From Hahella sp. HNIBRBA332 (lineage in GTDB: Bacteria > Pseudomonadota > Gammaproteobacteria > Pseudomonadales > Oleiphilaceae), in the NCBI RefSeq assembly GCF_030719035.1, contig NZ_CP132203.1, positions 4,668,501 through 4,732,500 on the forward strand: 64,000 nt of DNA. Reading direction: 5' to 3'. The notes under the pieces were generated by a model. That model did no database searches. It saw nothing but the letters and a program-made list of their open reading frames with translations, and had not been told where the DNA came from. Both the position numbers and the translations under genes were made by a program. Of this stretch, positions 34,797 to 43,501 are shown piece by piece (within the stretch, counting starts at the first letter, position 1; each line of letters opens with the position of its first letter).

Positions 34797-36086
34797 TCAA
34801 TTGGCGAGCAGGCGGTCGAACATCTTTTCCAGTTCCGCCTGCCGGTCATAATGGGAAATCTGGTATTGGGGCTCCAGAGCGCTCGACAAGTCCTCGCCAT
34901 AACGAGCCAGGCCACGTAGTGACTCCAGAGCGTTCTGCGCCTCTGCAAGAGAGGCGTTGTCCTGCAAACCGGCCTGCGTCAGCGCAGCGGCGCTCTCTCC
35001 CGGGGAGGGGACGAGCAAACGCCATTCGCCTCGGCTGTATGGCGCTATCGGTTCTCCCCGCCACAATCCTGGCGCGTCCAGGCCGAACGCCAGCAGTCGC
35101 AGCCAGCCCTGCTCCGGCGCAAAGACGCGCAGCCCCCTCGGAGACAGACGCCAGGGGCTTTGATTATCCACTTGCACCACCAGCTCGCCCTGTCCGATAA
35201 CTTCATCGTACAGACGCTTATCCACGCTGATATGCGTGCGTCCACCCACCATCAACTGGCGCACGGAGCTGATATCGATAAATTTATGCAGGCCCAGCAG
35301 GTTGTAAGCAGGATAGGTGACAGCGACAACACCTGTTTTGAGGCCACGCCAGCGCGGCGTCTCCGCCGCCTTGCCCAGCAAGCCGATCAGGCCAAGGATC
35401 ACCGCGAATGCAATAAAAAACTGCGTGGTGCGACGGCCGTACAGATTGGGAAAAATCACGCCGACTGCGCAAAATACAGCGAACGCCAGCCACCATAAAA
35501 TCGCCGTCGGCGTCACCCAGCCGAATGGCAGCGCCAATACGCCAATCGCCGCCAGGATGGCGACGCCGGCGAAGACAAAACGTCGGGAACGAAGGTGAGA
35601 GGTAAGCGTTTTTTTAACGTCGGGGCGTACGACCCGCACCGCCCGGTTCATCGCTTTAGGTTCGGCAACGACGCCATTGCCGGCCTTAAAAGGCGATGGC
35701 TGCGGTTGCGGCTTTGGTTTAGGGGAGGATTTTTTCAGTTGCAGGTTCCAGAACTTATGCTCCAGCCCCTGTCTGCACAGGCTATCGACAATTCCCTGGT
35801 TAATGGCGTCGTGAATCCCGCTGTCTTTGTCCGGCCCATCTGGCGCATCAAGCAGCACCACGCCCAAGCGCTCCTGCAACTGTTCGCCCAATTTGCGCCA
35901 GACTGATTCCACCTGCGCCATCGCCGTCTGCAACTCTTCCGAATCCGCCGCCCGGTTGTTGCTCATCGCCCTGCCGATCAGCTCATTCTGCAAGCGCGTC
36001 CAAAACGCCCGCCAGGCCGACGGCGACAGGATGTCATCCACCGTTCCCCGGGACTTTATAAATTCTTCGATCTGCGCTTTTTCCAT
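34797..36086 (-). CDS. Hypothetical membrane protein
   Basis: 429 residues from ATG 36086 (a GTG seven codons earlier is possible). About 1-120 is a soluble helical domain; then a Lys/Pro-rich linker (KPKPQPQPSP); then three to four hydrophobic segments (about 165-265); then a soluble C-terminal domain, partly beta (about 265-370) and partly helical. Not recognised. It starts 84 nt after the upstream unknown gene on the same strand and is probably co-transcribed with it. It is convergent with pldA. Confidence 0.7.
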   Translation of the reverse strand: MEKAQIEEFIKSRGTVDDILSPSAWRAFWTRLQNELIGRAMSNNRAADSEELQTAMAQVESVWRKLGEQLQERLGVVLLDAPDGPDKDSGIHDAINQGIVDSLCRQGLEHKFWNLQLKKSSPKPKPQPQPSPFKAGNGVVAEPKAMNRAVRVVRPDVKKTLTSHLRSRRFVFAGVAILAAIGVLALPFGWVTPTAILWWLAFAVFCAVGVIFPNLYGRRTTQFFIAFAVILGLIGLLGKAAETPRWRGLKTGVVAVTYPAYNLLGLHKFIDISSVRQLMVGGRTHISVDKRLYDEVIGQGELVVQVDNQSPWRLSPRGLRVFAPEQGWLRLLAFGLDAPGLWRGEPIAPYSRGEWRLLVPSPGESAAALTQAGLQDNASLAEAQNALESLRGLARYGEDLSSALEPQYQISHYDRQAELEKMFDRLLAN

Positions 36087-36170
36087 TCCGTCGTAATCCG
36101 CCGTCACCTATCGTTTGTTCGGCACAAGGTCTCGTTGATCTTAGTCGCGCTGCAATCAGAGCGCATGGAT

Positions 36171-37715
36171 TTAAAGGGTTCCGCCGGACAGCGTCGGGGA
36201 CGGAGTTTTCTTATCGGCTCGATTGGCGGAATCATCCGGGGCGGCGTCAGGAGTCATGCCCCCGGCCATCAGCACCCGGCGCAGGCTGTTCACTGACTGC
36301 TCCGCCTGCGCCAGCGCCCCTTTCGCGTATTTCTGCAACCAATGACGGAACAGACGCTCCTGCTCCGCTTTACGCTGTGCGGAAAAAGCGTCTTTTTGAC
36401 CTTTATCCCGGCTCAGCCGGTCATAGTATTGCTCCATCGCCAGTAAATTATCGGCGATCTCTTTCTCGACCTGCTCGTGCGCCTCTTCAATTTTGCCCCG
36501 CAACTTGCCTTTCGCCGCCGTGGCGTCGTGCAGGTCCAGCAATGCTTCCGTTTGCGCCAGTTTGTTGAGCAGGTAGCCATCGTACTCCTGTACGCACTCC
36601 AACCGCTCACGCAGTTCTTCTTCGCCTGATTCCGCGAACGCCAGCAGATATTCTTCACAGCCGAAGGCATCCGGCGACTTCACGCCAAAGCGCTCCGTTT
36701 GCTGCAGCAGATAGTCATACTGCGCCTGTAAACGCAGCGCTTCATTGGTTTCATCCCGCCACACGCGCCGATACAGCGCCTGCTCCCACTGCAGCTTCTG
36801 CGCCCGCGCCTGTTTATCCAGTTCAGCCACCCTTCTGCTGTGAGCGACGTCTTCCCGCGCCATATCAGAACGCACTCGCAGCGCCTGTTGGGTCAGGGCG
36901 TCGCGACGCCCTGGCTCCAGCATGGGATCCAACAGGCCAGCGTCAAAGCTGGCGAGAATCGCCTTGAGCTTGTCCCGATACACAATGGGCGTATGCGTGC
37001 TTTTATAGACATCCAGCTTTTCGCGGATAGGAGATAGAGATAAGTGATGCGCTCTGGCGATGACGTCGAGCTGGCTGAACACACGTGTCTCCAGCGCTCT
37101 AATTTCTTCAAATGGATAGAATTCGGCAGCCCAGCGGCGCAAACCGGACAAGTCCCAATTCATCTTGGCGATACGCACGCGGGTCGGTTTGAAGCCTTTG
37201 CGCACCACGCCTTTGGCCTGTTCTTCCGTCAACCACAGACGACCGTCTTCGCCAGGCGTCCAAAGCAGATTGCTCCAGTTGAGCTGATGAGGCAGCGATA
37301 GAGACCAGTCGCCTCCGCCCGGTTTCGCCATGCCCGGGTCCACATCAAGACAAACCGGTTGTTTGAACGCATTGCTGGGTCCGCAAAGATAGACAGTCAT
37401 GTCATAAGGCAGGATAGTGGCGGCGACCTCCGGCGGTATGCTGTCGCCCTGAATGCCGGCGCCCAGCTCGGCGTCCACCAGCCCGGGCTGCGCCTTCCAC
37501 TTGATGGAACCGCTTACGGCGGGACCGCTCAACAACGGATACAACTCCCAGCGCAGGGAATACGTCATGGGGCGCAAGCCGTCTTTGTCTTGGTGTTCCC
37601 CGGAGATCTCGCCTTTATGGCCATAGGGAGAAACAGAAGGCGCCGCCGCCAGGGGCGCAGTGAACATAAGTAGGATAAGCGCCGACCACCAATGTTTATT
37701 CAAAGCGCCAACCAT
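36171..37715 (-). CDS. Hypothetical exported coiled-coil protein
   Basis: 514 residues. Signal peptide about 1-24 (ending APLAAA). A first half with beta character (about 40-190) carries a Cys pair (VYLCGPS, PVCLDV). The second half (about 200-490) is highly charged helix rich in Glu, Gln, Arg and Leu, predicted coiled coil, with another Cys pair (FGCEEYL, ECVQEY). No family recognised. It forms a two-gene unit with the membrane protein at 34797-36086, which suggests an envelope complex. Confidence 0.7.
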   Translation of the reverse strand: MVGALNKHWWSALILLMFTAPLAAAPSVSPYGHKGEISGEHQDKDGLRPMTYSLRWELYPLLSGPAVSGSIKWKAQPGLVDAELGAGIQGDSIPPEVAATILPYDMTVYLCGPSNAFKQPVCLDVDPGMAKPGGGDWSLSLPHQLNWSNLLWTPGEDGRLWLTEEQAKGVVRKGFKPTRVRIAKMNWDLSGLRRWAAEFYPFEEIRALETRVFSQLDVIARAHHLSLSPIREKLDVYKSTHTPIVYRDKLKAILASFDAGLLDPMLEPGRRDALTQQALRVRSDMAREDVAHSRRVAELDKQARAQKLQWEQALYRRVWRDETNEALRLQAQYDYLLQQTERFGVKSPDAFGCEEYLLAFAESGEEELRERLECVQEYDGYLLNKLAQTEALLDLHDATAAKGKLRGKIEEAHEQVEKEIADNLLAMEQYYDRLSRDKGQKDAFSAQRKAEQERLFRHWLQKYAKGALAQAEQSVNSLRRVLMAGGMTPDAAPDDSANRADKKTPSPTLSGGTL

Positions 37716-38096
37716 GAAAAATTCTCATTGCCATTCCTGTTGATGACCCGATTTACACGTTACATCCATTTGCTCGGTCTTCCCCTGACCGTCAAGCGAA
37801 CAGCGATCTCTTAACGGTGGGCTTCAGCCGGTGTGTGATTGTGCATAATCCTAAAAAAATAGTAATCCCGCCTTGCACTTAGGCCGAATGCCCGAGCTGG
37901 AGTCGACGACGCCCTCCCTCAGTTTATACCTCTATTTACTGACTATATTGCCAAAATGCGGAATTGAACAGATAATGGCCTCCGATTTACGGCGACCGAA
38001 CGGTTTCCATGCCGATTTCCCGGTCGTCGCCCAAGCAGATTTATCTATCAAACCATCCAGAGTTAGCGCTGGTTGTTGTGCACGGAGTGTGTGGCA
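37716..38096. other. Intergenic region, no gene seen
   Basis: About 380 bp between two divergent genes. It contains AT-rich patches (AAAAAAATAG around 37853) that could serve as promoters, but no clear promoter, repeat or RNA. Confidence 0.5.
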
Positions 38097-38432
38097 ATGA
38101 GTGTGGACAACCCCTGTTTGTCCTGTGGCGCCTGTTGCGCCAGTTTTCGTGTGTCTTTTTATTGGGCAGAGGCGGATGCCGAGTCCGGCGGTGTAGTGCC
38201 GCTGGAGTTCACGGAGAAGCTGAATCCCTGGCGTAGCGTGATGATTGGCACCAATCAGCCGCAACCCCGTTGTCGCGCGTTATGCGGCGATATTGGCGGC
38301 TATACGACCTGCTCCATTTACGAACAAAGGCCCACTCCCTGCCGGGAGTTCGAAGCCGGTTCAGAGGGCTGCCTGAAAGCCAGGGCGAAGCATGGCTTGC
38401 CTTTGGACTTTCCCGACTGGCGGGCGGCCTGA
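38097..38432 (+). CDS. YkgJ-family cysteine-cluster protein
   Basis: 111 residues from ATG 38097 (a TTG eight codons earlier lacks a ribosome site). The cysteine pattern CLSCGACC near the N-terminus, CRALCGDIGGYTTCSIYEQRPTPCREFE in the middle and one later Cys is the YkgJ family signature, predicted to chelate zinc or iron. Molecular function of the family is unsettled. Ordinary length. Confidence 0.85.
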   Translation: MSVDNPCLSCGACCASFRVSFYWAEADAESGGVVPLEFTEKLNPWRSVMIGTNQPQPRCRALCGDIGGYTTCSIYEQRPTPCREFEAGSEGCLKARAKHGLPLDFPDWRAA

Positions 38433-38466
38433 CACTGGCGCCCGCACATCGTTTTCGAGTAGGGCC

Positions 38467-39009
38467 TTAGCGCAGTCGACCGGCGCAATCCGCGCACTCC
38501 CGCACTTGCACGCGTTTGGTGAATGCTGGCGGCGCGCCGCTATGAAAGGCGTCGCTTTCACTCAGCCTCCGGTAGACGGCCACATCGTAGATCAATGGGT
38601 ATTGCTTCGCTGATGTCGCATAGCCAGCGCAGTCGCCATCGCTGCGAAAAACGCAAAACTCAAATTGATAGGCGCGCGGCCGCACCAGCTCCACCTTTTC
38701 CTTCAACAGGCAAACCCGATCGCTGTCGCTCAGGCTGCCGGTCACTGCATAGCTATTGCAGATTTCCGCGGTCCCGCCATACAGATACTCCACGCCATCC
38801 GCTCCAACAAAACGGCTGACTTCATTCACTCTGGCGAATATTAACTGCGAGCCCACGCCATTCGAAGATTTGGCGTGAAAGGTCACCACCGGCATATCCG
38901 GCGAATAGAAACGGTTCCGATAGATATCGCCCCAGTCCGACTGAGGGCCCAATTGCGCGGAAGCCAGCGCGGGAAACAGCGCCAGCATTAAGGACAGCAG
39001 TATTTTCAT
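38467..39009 (-). CDS. Hypothetical exported protein
   Basis: 180 residues with a signal peptide (MKILLSLMLALFPALASA). The mature protein is mainly beta with six cysteines (AEICNSY, DRVCLLK, FEFCVFR, GDCAGY, RECADC), so it is probably disulfide-bonded in the periplasm. No family recognised. Its 3' end is 35 nt from the convergent YkgJ gene. Confidence 0.7.
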   Translation of the reverse strand: MKILLSLMLALFPALASAQLGPQSDWGDIYRNRFYSPDMPVVTFHAKSSNGVGSQLIFARVNEVSRFVGADGVEYLYGGTAEICNSYAVTGSLSDSDRVCLLKEKVELVRPRAYQFEFCVFRSDGDCAGYATSAKQYPLIYDVAVYRRLSESDAFHSGAPPAFTKRVQVRECADCAGRLR

Positions 39010-39076
39010 ACAGGTTCTCCCCGGGGATTACGATGATCAACAGAGGAAACCGGCCCGGACGCGAGGCCCAGAGCCT

Positions 39077-39097
39077 TAACCACGTCTGCCGTGGTTA
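39077..39097. terminator. Inverted repeat between the exported protein gene and the rutR-like gene
   Basis: A perfect 8-bp stem TAACCACG / CGTGGTTA with a 5-nt loop. It lies downstream of the TetR-type gene (60 nt past its stop) and upstream of the exported protein gene. It could be a terminator for the former, though no T run follows, or an operator for the latter. Confidence 0.4.
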
Positions 39098-39156
39098 GAC
39101 TCCGGTCAAAGAGGAAAGTTCATTGAAAGCGAATAATTTATCGCATTAAGGTCCTG

Positions 39157-39798
39157 TCAGGGAGTTTTGACGCCACAGCCTTTCAGGATGATGCGGATGA
39201 GGTTATCCGCGGCGAAGTCGAAATCCTTGGAGGTCAGCTTTTTGCGTCCCAGCACCGCTTCGATCTGGGTGCTGAAGTCCGCGTAATGCTGCGTTGCGCT
39301 CCAAATCAGGAAAATCAGGTGTTCCGGGGAAATGGGGTCGATTTTACCCTGATCGATCCAGGACTGGATCACCGCCGATTTTTCCCTGACCCATTGGCGG
39401 TTATTGGATTTCAGATATTTGCCCAGCGTAGGCGCCCCACTGATTATCTCCGTCGCGAAGATCTTGGAGGCCAGTGGATGGGTTTTCGCCAACATTACCT
39501 TGGAGCGGATATAACGTCCCAGGGCGTCCGCCGGACTGTCTTCCGGGCGGATGGCGTCAAAGGCGGAGTTCCAGAGTTCGACGATATCGCTCAATACCGC
39601 CAGATAAAGGTCGTGCTTGCTCTTGAAGTAATAGTGAACGTTAGCCTTGGGCAGCCCCGCGGTGTCTGCAATCTGCTGAACTGTCGCGCCTTTGAAACCG
39701 TGGCGGGCGAATTCAATTTCCGCCGCCCGCAGAATAAGCATTTCATTCTTTTGCCTGATACGGCCCGGATTCTCCACACGGTTTGTTTTCAATACCAT
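39157..39798 (-). CDS. rutR: RutR-like TetR-family repressor of purine/pyrimidine metabolism
   Basis: 213 residues from ATG 39798 (AGGG 8 nt upstream; E. coli RutR has 212; in-frame starts up to 20 codons upstream are weaker). N-terminal helix-turn-helix (ATVQQIADTAGLPKANVHYYFKSKHDLY) and the RutR-type ligand domain (ASKIFATEIISGAPTLGKYL, HLIFLIWSATQHYADF, close to E. coli RutR HLIFMIWASTQHYADF). E. coli RutR senses uracil and thymine and also affects purine catabolic genes. Here it ends the minus-strand purine block. Matching palindromes are found in the divergent promoter at 46.46-46.63 kb. Confidence 0.85.
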   Translation of the reverse strand: MVLKTNRVENPGRIRQKNEMLILRAAEIEFARHGFKGATVQQIADTAGLPKANVHYYFKSKHDLYLAVLSDIVELWNSAFDAIRPEDSPADALGRYIRSKVMLAKTHPLASKIFATEIISGAPTLGKYLKSNNRQWVREKSAVIQSWIDQGKIDPISPEHLIFLIWSATQHYADFSTQIEAVLGRKKLTSKDFDFAADNLIRIILKGCGVKTP

Positions 39799-39914
39799 AG
39801 TCGCCCTAACCATCCCCTGCTGCTTAATGGGTGAACAGTTCGCGGGCCGCCGCGACAACGGCGACGACGCCCACGGTTAACTCACTGAATTAACGTATTG
39901 TTCATGTTATGGCG

Positions 39915-41276
39915 TCAACTGCAAGCGGCTTGGCGCAAACGCAGCGCCGCAGCGGTATGTTCCGCGCGCAATCGAGCCATATCCACATCCACAAGAACAC
40001 TGTTTTTGACGCGCCAGCGCCCGGCCACCATCACCGCGTCCGCCTGATGGGCGCCGCACAACACCAACGCCGCCAAAGGATCGCCAGCACCGGAAAAGCG
40101 GTTGTCATCCAGCTTGAACAGCGCCAGATCCGCCTGCTTGCCGACGCCAAGCACGCCCAGTTCAGGACGTTTGAGCAGCTTCGCCGAGCCCTTGGTGGCC
40201 AGGTCCAGCGCCCATTGATGAGTAATTTGGCCTGGCGCATAGCGTAAGCGCTGTATCAGCAGCGCCTGACGTACTTCCTGAATCATGTTGGAGCAATCGT
40301 TGGAGGCGGAGCCATCAACCGCCAATCCCACCGGGGCCCCGCGTTGTTGCAGGTCCAGCGTCTGGCATACGCCAGAGCCAAGCAGCATATTGGAGCTGGG
40401 GCAATGCGCCACGCCTACGCCGCGCCGCCCGAGTTCGTCCATTTCTTCGTTGGTGAAGTGAATGCCGTGGGCCAGCCAGACGCCTTCGTGCATCCAGCCC
40501 ACTTCAGCCAGATACTCCACCGGCCGCACCCCATATACCCGAATGCAGAAGTCATTTTCATCCTCGGTTTCCGCCAGATGGGTGTGCAGCAAAACGCCTT
40601 CCCGGGAGGCCAGATGATTGGTTTCCTGCATGAGTTCACGAGTCACGGAGAAAGGCGAGCAAGGGGCCAGGGCGATCTGCAGCATGGAGCCGTCATTAGC
40701 GTCATGGTAGGCGCGGATCAGGCGCAGACTGTCATCCAGGATCGATTGCTCGTCCTGCACCACGGACTGAGGCGGCAGGCCGCCGTCTTTTTCACCCAGA
40801 CTCATGGAGCCCCGCGTCAATACTGCGCGGATGCCCATCTTGCGCACTGCTTCCGCCTGAATATCGATAGCGTTGTCGATCTGCATGGGAAACAGATAGT
40901 GATGATCCGCCGCCGTGGTGCAGCCTGACAATAAGAGTTCCGCTGACGCCATCTCCGTGGCCAGCCGCACCATGTCCGCATCCAAATGCGCCCATACTTT
41001 GTACAGGCTCTGCAGCCAGGGGAACAAGGGCTTGTTCAAGGCGTCGGGCAGCGCCCGCGTCAAGGTCTGATAGAAATGATGATGGGTGTTGATCAAGCCC
41101 GGCAGCAATACATGCTGCGACGCGTCGAAGGTTTCGTCGTAAGGAGTAGAAGGCGCGCCGCCAGCGGCCACCAGCTCAACGATTTGCGAGCCGCGCGTCA
41201 CCACGCCGCCGCCAGCGTCGCAGTCCGCTTCCTGGCCGTATATCGCCAGCGGATTCTTTATCCAGAGAGTCGTCAT
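39915..41276 (-). CDS. 8-oxoguanine deaminase
   Basis: 453-residue amidohydrolase converting 8-oxoguanine to urate. Zinc ligands: LINTHHHFYQ (HxH about residue 66), LLHTHLAETEDEN (His about 236 and catalytic Glu), WLAHGIHF, and SASND (Asp about 328). The segment TTAADHHYLFPMQIDNAIDIQ matches my memory of the characterised Pseudomonas aeruginosa 8-oxoguanine deaminase. Related s-triazine and cytosine-type deaminases are the alternative. It lies after the BMP transporter genes and feeds urate into the pathway encoded on the other strand. Confidence 0.85.
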   Translation of the reverse strand: MTTLWIKNPLAIYGQEADCDAGGGVVTRGSQIVELVAAGGAPSTPYDETFDASQHVLLPGLINTHHHFYQTLTRALPDALNKPLFPWLQSLYKVWAHLDADMVRLATEMASAELLLSGCTTAADHHYLFPMQIDNAIDIQAEAVRKMGIRAVLTRGSMSLGEKDGGLPPQSVVQDEQSILDDSLRLIRAYHDANDGSMLQIALAPCSPFSVTRELMQETNHLASREGVLLHTHLAETEDENDFCIRVYGVRPVEYLAEVGWMHEGVWLAHGIHFTNEEMDELGRRGVGVAHCPSSNMLLGSGVCQTLDLQQRGAPVGLAVDGSASNDCSNMIQEVRQALLIQRLRYAPGQITHQWALDLATKGSAKLLKRPELGVLGVGKQADLALFKLDDNRFSGAGDPLAALVLCGAHQADAVMVAGRWRVKNSVLVDVDMARLRAEHTAAALRLRQAACS

Positions 41277-41310
41277 CAGATCACCCGTATTTTGATCGCC
41301 CTAAATACCA

Positions 41311-41331
41311 GGCGCCGGAAACACCGGCGCC
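41311..41331 (-). promoter_or_regulatory. Intercistronic hairpin after the BMP binding-protein gene
   Basis: A perfect 8-bp inverted repeat (GGCGCCGG / CCGGCGCC) with a 5-nt loop lies between the binding-protein stop and the deaminase start. It is typical of hairpins that stabilise binding-protein mRNA or reduce read-through into the next gene. No T run follows. Confidence 0.5.
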
Positions 41332-41363
41332 GGGGCCATCATAAGTTAAAGCAGGACGGGCGC

Positions 41364-42461
41364 CTACTTGGGAAGCTCTCCTTCCACGCCTTCCACATAC
41401 CAGTTCAGGGAGAGCAGATCTTTATCGCTCATCACTTCGCCAGCGGGGACTTTGATCGCGCCGCTTTGATCTTTGACTGGTCCCTGGAACGGATGCAGTT
41501 TGCCGTCGATAATCGCCTGCTTGCGCTCTTCAACCAGTTTGACGACATCCTCTGGAATCGCCGAATTCAAGGGTGCCAACGCCGTCGCGCCGCTCGCCAG
41601 ACCGCCCCAGAAGTCGGTTGAAGCCCAGGAGCCGTCCATCACAGACTTCACTTTCTCCAGATAGACCGGCCCCCAGTTGTGGGTCGCCGCAGTCAGATGA
41701 GCGTCTTTGCCGTACAGAGACATATCGGAGTGATAGCCGAACGCATACACGCCTTTGGCCTGCGCCGCCTGGATAGGTCCTGGGGAATCCGTGTGCTGAT
41801 TAATGATGTCTGCACCCTGCAGAATCAGGGTTTCCGCGGCTTCCCGCTCTTTCGCCGGATCGTACCAGGAACTGACCCACACCACTTTCACCACCGCTTT
41901 CGGATTGACGCTGCGCAGGCCTTGCGTGAAGGCGTCAATGCCGCGCACCACTTCAGGAATGGGGAAAGAGCCGACATAGCCGATGATATTGGACTTGGTC
42001 ATCTTGCCGGCGATAACGCCGGTCAGGTAACGGCCTTCATAAATACGGTCGAAGTAAGTGCCTACATTCTTCGCACGTTTGTAACCGCTGGCGTGTTCAA
42101 ATTTAACTTTGGGAAACTGCTTGGCCACTTTCAGGGTTGGATTCATGTAGCCGAAGGAAGTCGTGAAGATCAGATCGTTACCGGACTTGGCCAACTGACG
42201 AATCACGCGCTCTGCGTCCGCGCCTTCCGCCACACTCTCGACATAGGTGGTTTTCACTTTGTCGCCGAGTTGTTCTTCAACGTATTTGCGCGCATTGTCG
42301 TGGGAGTAAGTCCAACCCGCATCGCCTGTGGGTCCGACATAGACAAAACCGACCTTGACTGGTTCTGCGGCGGACACCGACTGCGCCGACATAAACAGCG
42401 CCAGAGCCACGCCTGCGACTTTGGCGAAGCGCTGCGCCAACGATTTTTTTTCTTGCTTCAT
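41364..42461 (-). CDS. BMP-family (PnrA-like) purine/nucleoside-binding periplasmic protein
   Basis: 365 residues, signal peptide about 1-31 (ending SVSAA), no lipobox. The mature start VKVGFVYVGPTGDAGWTYSHDNARKYVEE and FTTSFGYMNPTLKVAKQFPKVKFEHASGYK are hallmarks of the BMP family, which binds nucleosides or purines. Context (deaminase, xanthine dehydrogenase, guanine deaminase) favours a purine base or 8-oxopurine as ligand. It lies last in the importer block after two permeases and an ATPase. Confidence 0.9.
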   Translation of the reverse strand: MKQEKKSLAQRFAKVAGVALALFMSAQSVSAAEPVKVGFVYVGPTGDAGWTYSHDNARKYVEEQLGDKVKTTYVESVAEGADAERVIRQLAKSGNDLIFTTSFGYMNPTLKVAKQFPKVKFEHASGYKRAKNVGTYFDRIYEGRYLTGVIAGKMTKSNIIGYVGSFPIPEVVRGIDAFTQGLRSVNPKAVVKVVWVSSWYDPAKEREAAETLILQGADIINQHTDSPGPIQAAQAKGVYAFGYHSDMSLYGKDAHLTAATHNWGPVYLEKVKSVMDGSWASTDFWGGLASGATALAPLNSAIPEDVVKLVEERKQAIIDGKLHPFQGPVKDQSGAIKVPAGEVMSDKDLLSLNWYVEGVEGELPK

Positions 42462-42562
42462 ACAATGTAACCCCTTCAGCAGGATAGTTTTTGAGTTATC
42501 CGCAGCTCCTTGCGCATCGCCAGACCCAGGCCTTCCGGGCCTGACGCGTAATCCGTCAATCT

Positions 42563-43489
42563 TTAGTCCACCGGGTGAAACGGTTTGCCCAGCGATACCG
42601 GGGCATAGAGTTTCACCCTGGCTTTATCCGAGGACAGCATCACCAGCACCACGATGGTCGCCAGGTACGGCATAATCGCCAACAAATTCGGCGATACCGA
42701 AAAGCCCAGTCCCTGCGCCACCAGATGCATAATGCTGAAAGCGCCGAACAAGTAGGCCCCCAGCAATACCCTCTCGGCTTTCCAACTGGCGAACACCACC
42801 AGCGCCAGCGCAATCCAGCCGCGCCCGGCGGTCATGTTCTCCGCCCATAGCGGGGTGTAGGCCAGCGATAAGTAGGCCCCCGCCAATCCCGCCATAGCGC
42901 CGCCGAACATGACCGCCAGATAGCGAATCCTGAACACAGGCAGCCCCGTGGCCTTGGCGGATTCGGGCGATTCGCCCACCGCTTTCAGCGCCAGTCCGGC
43001 ATGGGATCGATTCAAAAACAGGTAAACGCCGACAAAGAGCCCGAATGAAAGATAGACCAGTGGATCATGGCTGAACAGAATGCGACCAACGAAAGGAATG
43101 TCAGAAAGCAACGGAATATGCCAGGGCTCAACGCCAACCAACGGCGTGCCCACATAGTCGCTGCCGACAAAGGCGCTGAGGCCGGTTCCAAAGATAGTCA
43201 AAGCCAGCCCCGTGGCGACCTGATTGGCGCTTAGGTTCAGCGCGATAAAACCGAATAGCAGCGACATCATCAGCCCCGCCGCCATGGCGAAGGTGACGCC
43301 CAACCACAGGTTTCCGGTTTCCAATGCAGCGATGAAGCCAATCACCGCTCCCATCAGCATCATGCCTTCTTGGCCCAGATTGAGCACGCCGGACTTTTCA
43401 CACACCAGTTCGCCCAACGCGACAAGAATCAGCGGTGTGCCCGTGCGAACGGTGGCGTACAGAATGTTGACTATCAGATCATAATCCAT
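42563..43489 (-). CDS. Purine/nucleoside ABC transporter permease 2
   Basis: 308-residue polytopic permease of the BPD_transp_2 family (NupQ/YufQ-like). Family features include GTPLILVALGELVCEKSGVLNLGQEGMMLMGA and AVGESPESAKATGLPVFRIRYLAVMFGGAMAGLAGAYL. Starts 12 nt after the first permease ends. With the other permease it forms the channel of the BMP-type importer. Confidence 0.9.
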   Translation of the reverse strand: MDYDLIVNILYATVRTGTPLILVALGELVCEKSGVLNLGQEGMMLMGAVIGFIAALETGNLWLGVTFAMAAGLMMSLLFGFIALNLSANQVATGLALTIFGTGLSAFVGSDYVGTPLVGVEPWHIPLLSDIPFVGRILFSHDPLVYLSFGLFVGVYLFLNRSHAGLALKAVGESPESAKATGLPVFRIRYLAVMFGGAMAGLAGAYLSLAYTPLWAENMTAGRGWIALALVVFASWKAERVLLGAYLFGAFSIMHLVAQGLGFSVSPNLLAIMPYLATIVVLVMLSSDKARVKLYAPVSLGKPFHPVD

Positions 43490-43501
43490 GACGACGCCCC
43501 G

